Of a stretch of DNA of 64,000 nt, positions 25,501 through 34,200 are shown piece after piece. Positions within the stretch are counted from its first letter, which is position 1, and each line of letters opens with the position of its first letter. Both the position numbers and the translations under genes were made by a program. The stretch is from Monarcha castaneiventris obscurior (Eukaryota > Chordata > Aves > Passeriformes > Monarchidae), in contig JAMPIT010000712.1 of assembly GCA_026261815.1 (NCBI GenBank), positions 1 to 64,000 on the forward strand. The letters run 5' to 3'. The notes beneath the pieces were generated by a model that did not search any database, was not told the DNA's origin, and saw only the letters and a list, made by a program, of their open reading frames with translations.

Positions 25501-25618
25501 TGGCATTGCTGCCACAAAGGGATCTTGGAGTCAATGGGGCTGCCAAACAGTGATTGGGTCGGGGGGTGCTGCTAGAAAGGGCTGTGTGCAGTCCGTGGGG
25601 CTGCCCAATAGGTATCTG
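7546..25618. repeat. Main block of the G-rich minisatellite (about 18 kb)
   Basis: Uninterrupted tandem units of ~50-58 bp in one orientation, on the order of 330 units estimated from length rather than counted. Variant units recur in the same order at long distances, showing block duplications: 10363-11720 with 21808-22920 and, in shortened form, 15845-16660; 13040-14920 with 16680-18530; 18590-18930 with 24620-24900; 8220-8830 with 24080-24450. A diagnostic variant with GGGGTTACTGCCCCTC appears near 10380, 15862 and 21825, with relatives near 11901 and 19147. An aberrant unit at about 12990-13036 has a repeated CTTGGAAGTGGT. No gene is seen in this block. Confidence 0.95.
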
Positions 25619-26454
25619 GTGGATTCTGGGCGTGCTGCTGCGGCTCTGATCCCGTAGCTGTGCCGTGCTCCGAGCTTCCCTGTCTCACCTGGGAGCAGGG
25701 GGACACCGGGAGCTCAGCCGGTGCCATGGGCACAGCCTCCACCGTTCCCAGCCCCTGAAACCCTGCCCTCGTGTGGTCATTCGCGCTTTGTCTGAGGGAA
25801 GTGTCAGGCAGAGCCAAGGGCAGGAGTGGAAGTTTGCCCCTCCTCTCTGCCTGTGCTTGGCTGAGGGGCAGCAAAATGCTCCAGTGTAGCTGGAGCTGTG
25901 TTTGAGGAAGCAGGAGCAGATGTAAAGTGTCTCCCTGGCCTGTCTCGAGCTCCTGAGCAGGTGTGAAGAGCTGGAGCCGGAGGTGGGAGCCACCCTCCTG
26001 CACTTGTCAGGGCCTGCTGTGGACAGGGAGGTGGAGGAAGAGGTGGAAGTGTTGTGAGGAATGGACTCAGCTCAAGAGCTCAGTTCCACCTAGCACAAGG
26101 AGCCACCTTTCTGAGCTGGGCCATTTTTTTTCCAATGACTTTGTAAATCATTTATTGCAGGCCCAACCATGCCGTGTGAGGTGTGGCAGCACGAGGTGTG
26201 GGGTTGTGGCTCGTGCTTGTCTTGCGAAGCAGGGAGCGTGCTGAGGGTGAGGATTTGGCGGGCATCCATGGCCGCGTGTGTCCCGTGTGGTGCAGGAGCC
26301 CTTGGAGCTGATGTGTGCAGCGCGGCGCTTCGTGCTGGGAGCCATCGCAGAGCGCCCTGGGCAGAGGTTTGGGAAGACACAGGCGGTAGGTGGAGGCGTT
26401 GGGGCTTTTGTGGCAGCGTGCGAGCTGCAAGGGATCCCTGGGCGTCCAAGGGGC
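25619..26454. other. Non-satellite spacer, copy 2
   Basis: Second copy of the spacer at 391-1230, differing by scattered substitutions and one short deletion (ATGGCCACAAGCG near 1041 versus ATGGCCGCG near 26268). The same unrecognised Glu/Val-rich frame is present at about 25916-26058. Array flanks and the following palindrome are also shared, so this is one duplicated block rather than two independent insertions. Confidence 0.7.
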
Positions 26455-26557
26455 TGGGAGAAAGGGCTGAATTGGAGTGAATGGGGCTGGGAAAGAGCGA
26501 TGCGGGAGGGGTGGGAAAAAGCGATGTATGGGAGTGGCTGGGGTGTGCGCAATAGGG

Positions 26558-27320
26558 GTTGGGAGGGGGTGCGAGAAAGTGATCCCTAGGAGGTAACGGG
26601 GGCTGCCAAACAGTGACTGCGGGGGGGTGCGAAATAGTGGTGCATAGGCGGTAATGGGGCTGGGAAATAGTGAGGGTGCTAGAAAGTGATCCATAGGAGT
26701 TAATGGGGCTGCCAAATAGTGACTATGGGGGGGCTGCCAGAAAGTGATCCATAGGAGTTAATGGGGCTGCCAAATAGTGACTGCGGGGGGGCTGCCAGAA
26801 AGTGATCCATAGGAGGTAATGGGGCTGCCAAATAGTGAGCCTGCCACAAAGTGATCCATTAGAGGTAATGGGGCTGCCAAATAGTGAGCCTGCCACAAAG
26901 TGATCCATTGGCGCCAATGGGGCTGCCAAATAGTGAGCTTGCCACAAAGTGAGCCATTGCCGCCAATGGGGCTGCCAAATAGTGAGCCTGCCACAAAGTG
27001 AGCTATAGGCGGCAATGGATCACTTTGTGGCAGGCTCACTATTTGGCAGCCCCATTACCTCCAATGGATCACTTTGTGGCAAGCTCACTATTTGGCAGCC
27101 CCATTACCTCCAATGGATCACTTTTTGGCAGCCCCCAGAGTCACTATTTGGCAGCCCCCATTATCTCCTATGGGTCACTTTTTGGCAGCCCCCCAGAGTC
27201 ACTATTTCGCAGCCCCATTGACGCCTATGGACCACTATTTCGCACCCCCTCGTACTCACTGTTTGGCAGCCCCCATTACCTCCTATGGATCACTTTCTCG
27301 CACCCCCTCGCAACCACTGG
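26558..27320. repeat. Large imperfect palindrome of satellite units, copy 2
   Basis: Same architecture as 1334-2095. Forward units run to 27001, an 18-base centre spans 27002-27019, and reverse-complement units run from 27020 to about 27320. Inner-arm units differ in detail from copy 1 (for example, unit subtypes with TTAGAGG versus TTGCCGCC), so arm units have been exchanged or have diverged since duplication. Confidence 0.9.
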
Positions 27321-27330
27321 CTACCAACCA

Positions 27331-28098
27331 GTGATGGACGGGTGCTGCTGGAAAGGGATCAGTTGGAGTCAGTGTGGCTTCCAAATAGTGGTGGTGGGGT
27401 ACTGCCACAAAGGGATCTATGGACTCAATGCGGCTGCCAAACAGTGATGGGGTAGTGCTGCAAGAAAGGGATTCATTGGAACCAGTGGGTCTGCCAAATA
27501 GTGCTGTGGAGGGGCGGGGGGGGTGCTCCTAAAAAGGGATGTCTGGAGTCAATGGGGCTGCCAAATAATGATGGGAGGGTGCTGCCAGAAAGGGATCAGT
27601 CGGGTGCAAAACAGCGATAGCGGGTTGCTGCCACAACGGGATTTGTGAAGTTCAATGCGGCTGCCAAATGGTGATGGGGGTTGCTGCCAAAAAGGGATCT
27701 GTAGAATAAGTGGGGCTGCCAAACAGTGATGGGGGGTGCTATTAGAAAGGGATCAATTGGAGTTAAGGGGCTGCGGAATAGTGCTGGGCGGGGTGCTGCC
27801 ACAAAGGGAGCTGTGGAGTCTGTGGGACTGCCAAATAGTGGTGCGTGGGTGCTGCCAGAAAGGGATTATTGGATTCAGTGGGGCTGCCAAACAGTGATGG
27901 GGGTGGTGCTGCCAGAAAGGGAGCTATTGAGTCAATGGGGCTGCCTAGTCGTGACTGGGGGGGCTTCTGCTAGAAAGGGATGTCTGGGTTCAATGGGGCT
28001 GCCAAATACTGTTTGGGGTTGCTGCCAGAAAAGGATCTATTGAGTCAATGGGGCTGCCAAATCTTTATGGGTGGATGCTGCTAGAAAGGGATCTATGG
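27331..28098. repeat. G-rich minisatellite, right-hand end
   Basis: Forward-orientation units up to about 28098, where the repeat stops inside a unit and unique sequence begins. The splice donor of a ZNF276 exon lies only ~68 bp further right, so the array edge sits at the very start of that intron. Confidence 0.93.
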
Positions 28099-28165
28099 AA
28101 GCAGAGGTGTGTGAGGTGTGGGTGTGGGGCTGCAGCCCAGCCCAGCCCTGCTGGACTCTCCTTAC

Positions 28166-28275
28166 CGTTCACATTTGATTTTTTTTTCCAGCCTGGCTTA
28201 GGCCCTGGCTTCTTCCTTATTTTGGGCTCTTCCGCCTTCTTTGCTTCTTTACTGTCACTTTTCTTGCCAGAAACC
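28166..28275 (-). CDS. ZNF276 internal exon with one-base deficit in an A-run
   Basis: On the minus strand an acceptor AG (28277-28276) and a donor GTAAGG (28165-28160) flank a 110-bp exon. It reads VSGKKSDSKEAKKAEEPKI followed by RKKPGPKPGWKKK. This matches the linker just before the C2H2 zinc fingers of ZNF276 as I remember it. The phase set by the upstream exon needs 111 bp. A run of nine A (T-run at 28179-28187) is one short, so the expected Ile-Lys-Cys-Glu end falls out of frame. This could be an assembly homopolymer error or a real lesion. Zinc-finger exons should lie further left; none is in the window. Confidence 0.75.
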
Positions 28276-28575
28276 CTCCAAGAAAGAACCAGGACAGTGG
28301 TTTAAGACTTGATCTTGGTTTTAGACCCACCTAAGTTGTTACAGCTGACTATGATCTGGCAGAGCAGGAGCACACAAAGCCCCAGGCACATGAGCTGGGC
28401 TGTGGCTGTGCCAGGCTGTGGATGAGGGATGCAGCCCAGCTTTAACCCAGTGGGGAGCTTGGGGGCATCTCCGTGACCCCCAGGCAGGAATGTGTAGGGA
28501 ACAGAGCCACCAGGAAAGAAGTTGGCCCCATGGGGTGGGCACTCCCACCCCCCACCCACCCTGAGAGCCCCTTAC

Positions 28576-28656
28576 TTCTTCTCGGGGTAAGGCTCAAAGG
28601 AGTCATCTGAAGATTGCACGTTTCTCTTCTCGCTTTCGTCGTCGCTCAAGAAGTCC
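28576..28656 (-). CDS. ZNF276 internal exon (acidic linker)
   Basis: An 81-bp minus-strand exon with acceptor CGCAG ending at 28657 and donor GTAAGG at 28575-28570. It reads DFLSDDESEKRN, then an SSDDSFEPYPEK stretch, as in the acidic region of ZNF276 before the basic linker. It ends with two bases of a Lys codon completed by the next exon (28166-28275), so the phases agree. ZNF276 is a nuclear C2H2 protein with an N-terminal ZAD-type domain. I did not find the ZAD exon between here and 31000, so gene intactness is unproven. Confidence 0.75.
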
Positions 28657-31052
28657 CTGCGAGAGAGAAGTTGCCCTTTACCAACGTGACCTCAGGCTGA
28701 CCCTCAGCACCAGCAGTTCCCCATTCCCAGCACATCCATCTCCCCCACGGCACAGCACGGCAGCTGCTCCACGTGTTCTCCTCCCCGTCCTCTCCCCGAG
28801 CACACACAGCTCCGGTGAACACAGCAAAGACCCAAATCAGGTCCTTGTAGGGCTAAATCTCTGCAAGAATAATCAAACCACTGTCAGGAGAACAAAAAAA
28901 CGGCTGTTACTGAAAGGATCTATTCATGGGTGAGGGATATGGTTGCCGCTTCCTCTACTGGGAAAAGGAATTTTGTGGAGCAAGAACGTCACATAATTGT
29001 CTGGCGCAGGTTAATGAAGCTGCAGGTCATTCTGTGTTCCCTCAAATGTAACAGCCACATTTGGATTTTTCTTTTTCCTCCTTTTAGGCCTTAAGCCATA
29101 CAAGAAGCAATTAATTCCTGAAGACAGGAAATAGGCAATAAATTGTTGTGGCCCTTTTAATGTGACAGCTGACAGGCTCAGCTGACACTGGAGTCGCTCT
29201 GCACTTGGCCCTTTAGACTCGGAACGCCTGCACTCGTGTATTTACAGCCCCATTCCAAACCTGTGTTGGACTGAGCCAGATCCTTGCTCACAACAGACTG
29301 TGGAGCTGCCAGGTCCCTCCCGCTTCCCAGTTAACGGCTCTCCCCGGGAGCAAACGGGGTGGTTTCTCCTCGTGCCACCCCGTGCCTGCATTCCCGCTCC
29401 CACTGCTCTCCCACAGCCCCAGCCACCGAGGGAGCTGCCCGGGGGTTGAGGGGCTGGAGCAGCATCTCCCGGCACGGCTCCTTCCCCAGCACGGAGAGGG
29501 GACAAAACAGGGCCAGGATTGCTGGAAGCAGCCGACAAGCACTGAGCACATGTGTGCAAACCCCCCCAGAGCAGAGGAGGGAGCTCAGAGCCTCAGTGCC
29601 ACGAGCTCCATGACGGCTGCGGCAGAGCCGCCGCTCCGAGCCCCCGCGCTGGTGGAGAAAGAGCTCTCTGGGTTGGGGAGTTCACACTGGCAAAGAAGAC
29701 ATTTAGGCTATTTTAAACCCACTCTTCTCTCACCCCTCAGAAAGGTCACTGAACTCGTCTTTTACCCGCTCATCCGACGTTGCAGACAGAACCTGCTTCC
29801 CACTCAACTGTCCTAGGGAATGAAGGAGAACACGGTGTGTTACAAGGAAAAGCAGCAGACCCACGTCGGCCGAGGAGGAGCCGACTGCTCCGGGTGCGCT
29901 CGCGTGGTCACACCGTGGGGAACACGTGCTCCGTGGCAATCAATGACTGTTTAAACCAAACTGTCCCCTCTGCCCAGAAATGGCTCTCCCTGTGCTGCAC
30001 CTCGACCCTGCAGCTCCCAGGAGCAGCTTTTGGTTTCTCCTGTGACACCCATAACTGACAGACTTGTCCCCAGGCAAGTCCCAGCTGCCATTCCTGTGTC
30101 CGGCAGCATCTCCCATGGGTGCTGGAGCTAAACACAGCCCACTTCTGGAACACAAAATGGGTGTTAATTCCTCACTTCTGGAAGTGGCGTTTGGGGCAGT
30201 TCACCCAGCCAAAATCCACCCAGCAGTTTTCCTTTAGGCACAGAAAGGGCTCCTGGGATTCCATTGACATGGATTTTGGCCGCTGGAGGAAGAGCAAACA
30301 TCCCAGAGAAAACTAAAACGTGGGATTTCTATACAGAATTTTCACATAAGGTAACTAAGTTATGGGAGGTGCCCCTAGAAACAGCGAGAGAGTAACATTC
30401 TTGCTTTCATCTCTGAGAAATGTGGGTCAGGAAAACATCTCCATCTGTTCTCTCCCAGACAAAAACTTCAGCCGGCTCCAAGTGCGAGCAGAGGAATAAT
30501 TAATGGTCCTTATGTTACTATTTTTAGCCTATACAAAATTAGGGGATGCTTTTGTCACAAAATTTGTAGTTGGCATCCCTTGTTCTGCAGTTCCTCACTC
30601 ACGTGGAGGCTGCAATGCTGCTGAAGTCACTGCTCAGAGCTAAAATACTTCTCTCCCTGTTCCCCTGGGCCCAGCCCTGCATAGCTGCTGGATTTCTGGG
30701 AACTCCTCCGTTTGAGCCCCAGCTCGGAGCCATTTAGCTGTTCCTGACAGCACCTCTTGGCTATCAGCATTCAAATATGCAACTCTTCAAATTCAAAGTG
30801 TGCAGGCACCAAGGAGTGATAAGGACTCTCTCCTTGCATACCAAAGAGGAGTTTTCTGCAACCCTTTGGTGTTCTTGAAGATGGGGGGGGGGGAAAAAAA
30901 CCCCTGGAAAGCACATGGGGAATAATCAACCACCAGCCAGCCCCTCGGAGGGAATGGAGAGCCAATGAAGAAGACAGAGCAGGGACAAGTTGAAAATTAA
31001 CTCCTGGGCTGGCTCCACCTCTTAACCAGCAAAGGGTGCTCTCAAAATTGTT
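28657..31052. other. Region between ZNF276 exons and the CA5A upstream promoter; no gene recognised
   Basis: Mixed-composition DNA with a moderately GC-rich part at about 29290-29900. Upstream exons of ZNF276 would be expected here or further right on the minus strand, but I could not identify a convincing one. Short open frames on both strands lack recognisable domains. A run of ten G followed by A lies near 30885. Confidence 0.5.
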
Positions 31053-31060
31053 TATAAATA
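31053..31060 (+). promoter_or_regulatory. TATA box of upstream CA5A promoter
   Basis: TATAAATA lies 111 bases before the ATG at 31171, giving an expected start of transcription near 31083-31092 and a 5' leader of about 80-90 bases. The surrounding DNA is not CpG-rich, so this promoter is of the regulated, tissue-specific kind, unlike the second one at 38296. The call rests on motif and spacing only. Confidence 0.55.
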
Positions 31061-31170
31061 AGCCTGGCGACCCCTCGGTTCCCGGGGAGCTCTGTATCCA
31101 TAGGATTTTGCATTTTTCGTTGCGTTGATGGGTTTTTAGGCTGTGGAAGGCTCTGCTGCGGGAGGCAGCG

Positions 31171-31294
31171 ATGAATGGTGTGAAGGTAACAGCCCTGGTG
31201 CGTCTCTCCAAGCAGCTGCGAACCCTCCGAGCTGTGCCAGCACGGCCCTGCAGCCTGGCTGCCTGCTCCCGGAAAAACGCCAGGAATGCTGCCC
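31171..31294 (+). CDS. CA5A first coding exon, upstream version (mitochondrial presequence)
   Basis: ATG at 31171 opens 41 codons plus one base before the donor GTAAGT. The peptide begins [16 protein letters not shown], rich in Arg/Lys with no acidic residue, as expected for matrix import. Its end ([11 protein letters not shown], then Arg-rich) closely resembles the corresponding part of CA5B as I remember it. The phase-1 end joins exon 39490 to give ...ARNAA-LHPLW, the conserved start of mature CA V. This is the best-supported orthologous first exon. Confidence 0.85.
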
Positions 31295-34200
31295 GTAAGT
31301 CGCTTCATTTCATCCAAATAGGTGGGAAACGGGAGATGCTGAGGTGGGAAGAGCTGGTGCGGTTGAGTGTTGTTCTTATTTATTAGTTAAATTATAGAAT
31401 TTATTAGTTAAATTACAGAATTAAATAAGGGAGTTGGGGAATGTGGCTGAGAGGTTGAAGAAATAAGAGTGAATCGAATGAAAGTAATGGAAATACTTTG
31501 TGGAATTTCAGGGTTCAACTTTGCTCTTTATTTCTGCTGTGTCAGTGGCACCGGGTTGTTTGTGACTTCAACTGGTAACAAAATGCAATCATTACTTGGG
31601 AGGCTTTCAATGAAAACTGCATTTATGAGCATAATTCAAAACACATTTAGCACAAATTGATTCTGACTCAGAATTTCGTAGCTACTGCAATGTTTGATTT
31701 GGAAAATGAGGCCTAGTACGAGCCACAACCCCCTCCAAATGTGCTGTACAGACCTCCAATAAATCACTTTGAGGTGCAAGATACTCCTGGAAGATGTTAA
31801 AGATTTAGTTATTAAAAATACTGATTAACTTACTTACAGATAAGATGGGGCCAGCCAGAGATTGTGTCTACTCGCTGCTGTGCAGATAATGTCAGCTGCA
31901 GAATAGTAGAGAGTAATTTTTTATAGCTAGAAAAACCTTTTGTTTCCTATTTTTTTCCTCTGTAAATTTATTCAGCGTAATTACTTCTCCCAAAGAACGG
32001 AGCCAGGTTCCTCTGTGAACAGTGAGGTGTGATTCCCTTCTATTTAAATTATCAAATGCCAAATTTTGTATTTACTTAATTATGAAAAACAGATCATTTT
32101 GTGATATAAACCAGGGCAGGGTGGAGATGAGCACAAGGTGTTTTATGGAAACTCCAAGAAATATTCGTTAACTCCCACCTTGTCCTCTACAGGCACTCTC
32201 AGAAACTTCATTTTTCCCATCAAAACAAGGAAAAAGACCTTGTATTTCAAAGCATTGCTGTAACATTTAAAAAAACAACGATTCAGCCTTATAAAAGAAT
32301 AGCCTTTCCAGTAATTTAGTATGAATTAGGTGCGTGTAATAGTAGCTTTCCTAGTGAATTCCCATTAATTAGATGTGCTAATTAGTCTGTCCAACTGTGT
32401 GTACACCCACTCTACAGATGGGTAGGTGCACACGAGAGGATTTATTCCCAAGTGCTGCCCAAATCGCTCCTTTTTCTCCATTTTATCAGCAAACTTTTGC
32501 AATTCAGGAGAGGTTGAACAGCTAAACCCCAACCCTGTGCCAGGAGGAGCAGCACTGGGCTTGCACCAGCTGCTCATGGTGGGCACTGACAGGAGTTGCT
32601 GCTTCCAGGGGGAAATCCAGAGAATCCACTGGAATTGTGGCTAAAAAGCTCTGTCGTTAGTCTCTATTTTTAATCATTATTTTTACATCTGAAGATGTGA
32701 ACCGAGATTGTAAGGGAATATTTATGGCAAGTCCAACGACTTGCAGTTTGGAAGGCACAAACTAAGTGGTTATAAAGTAATGAAATCCGTGGAACAGCAG
32801 CCCAGAATCCTTCCATGCACTCCCAATTTTTCTGCTTATTCAGTGTTAATGCACCACCAAAATTTATGGCCCATAGAATTAGAAACTTCTGGGATAGGGT
32901 GTGTTGGAATTAAGGGCTCCATTTCTGTTTTATCAGAGGAGGTGTCACTCTGGGAAAATGATTCGAAGTTGTTCAGTGGAGAGAGAAGTTAAACTGGAGA
33001 AGAGCTGAGGTCTGGATTTCCACATGGGATAGAGACAGGAATTGTTTTGTGGTTACCCAGGGTAAGAGGGGATCCCATTCCAAGAAGAGATCAGACCAGG
33101 TAGTTCCATCCAAGGACCACTGCTGATTAAATGAACTACAATTGGTATCTATTTTTACTCACATTCCTCTTTTCAATTTCAGACAGATGCTATTTATTCC
33201 TTAAATCTTTCTCTTCTCTGTGCCATTCCTGCAGGAAATGCCAAAACAAACTGAACCAGGAGGACCTTGTCTTTGGAAGGGCTGTTTTTGGCAGGAGGCA
33301 GGGAGTGGACAGGAGCTCTGAGTGAGGCAGCCTGTGGGTTACTCCACAGTTACTCAGACCACGGTTAAACAACTCAAAGGCTGACAATTCCTAGAGCTTC
33401 TTGGCCTCCCCTTGTGACCCTGCAAGAACAAAGGGATTTTCCTGCACTTTACTGGGAAAGCACTGTAGAAACATTGGTGAGAATTGTGGCGTGGATGTGA
33501 AAATTCCCAGGGGGTGTCTGTGCCAAGCTCTGAGGTACCTTGTGACAACACATGGAGGTGGAGGTTTCAGATGTTAATTTTTTTAGAGTAATTGCTAGAA
33601 ATGCTCTCCATGGGGACTTTTAAGCCTAATTTAGTAATTATTACCAGAGCAGACCTAAATGGGTTTTTCCTTTCTTGCTCTTTTAGAAGCAGTTACAAGA
33701 AAAGCAGAATCTGTCAAGTTTCTGGGGCTTTTTCCAAAGAATTGTCTGAGTCCAGCAGTGCCACACAATCCAGGTGTGCCATCTCCAGGCCTGCACATAC
33801 AACTGCAGTGCCTCCCCAAATTGTCCACGAGTTCTCTTCCAAGCCCTTTCCATGCTGAGTTCCTAAGCCTGCATGCATAATTTGAGCAAATGTTTTTATA
33901 GAGGAGAAGATAAAGCCTCTGTTTGCTTTACCTTGCCAGCTGGAATTACCTCCCCCTTATCTGGGCTCAGCCACTGCCTCCTCAGCCAGGCTCCTATCTC
34001 AGCCAAACACTGTGGAGGCAGAGAAAAGCTCAGCATTTCACAATCTGCTGCTGCTCCCCTGTCGAGCTGGGAGCACCCTGTCAGCTACATCTGTTTGATA
34101 AAAAGCACCGGGCTGTTTATCAATAAACCGGCCTAAATCACAGTCCCCATCTGACATCAATTCAGCACAACTTTCAGCACCTTGTCACGATGGGCCTGAG

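Noticed and set aside
7546..25618. CRISPR array, because of regularly spaced short repeats
   Set aside because: The units are contiguous and diverged along their whole length, with no unique spacers between constant repeats. There are no cas genes and the context is a vertebrate genome.
44..28043. Many open frames of 60-170 codons across the satellite, such as repeated SQWGCQIV, GLPNSDG and LAAPLTP peptides on both strands
   Set aside because: They arise because the G-rich unit has few stops. Unit lengths are not multiples of three, so the same DNA cycles through three frames, and no start, domain or splice context is shared. They are repeat artefacts.
28048..28305. 85-codon plus-strand frame near the right edge of the satellite
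   Set aside because: It starts in satellite and is antisense to the ZNF276 exon. The splice sites support the minus strand.
29242..29939. Overlapping GC-rich open frames considered as missing ZNF276 5' exons
   Set aside because: No ZAD-type cysteine pattern or matching splice phases were found on the minus strand.
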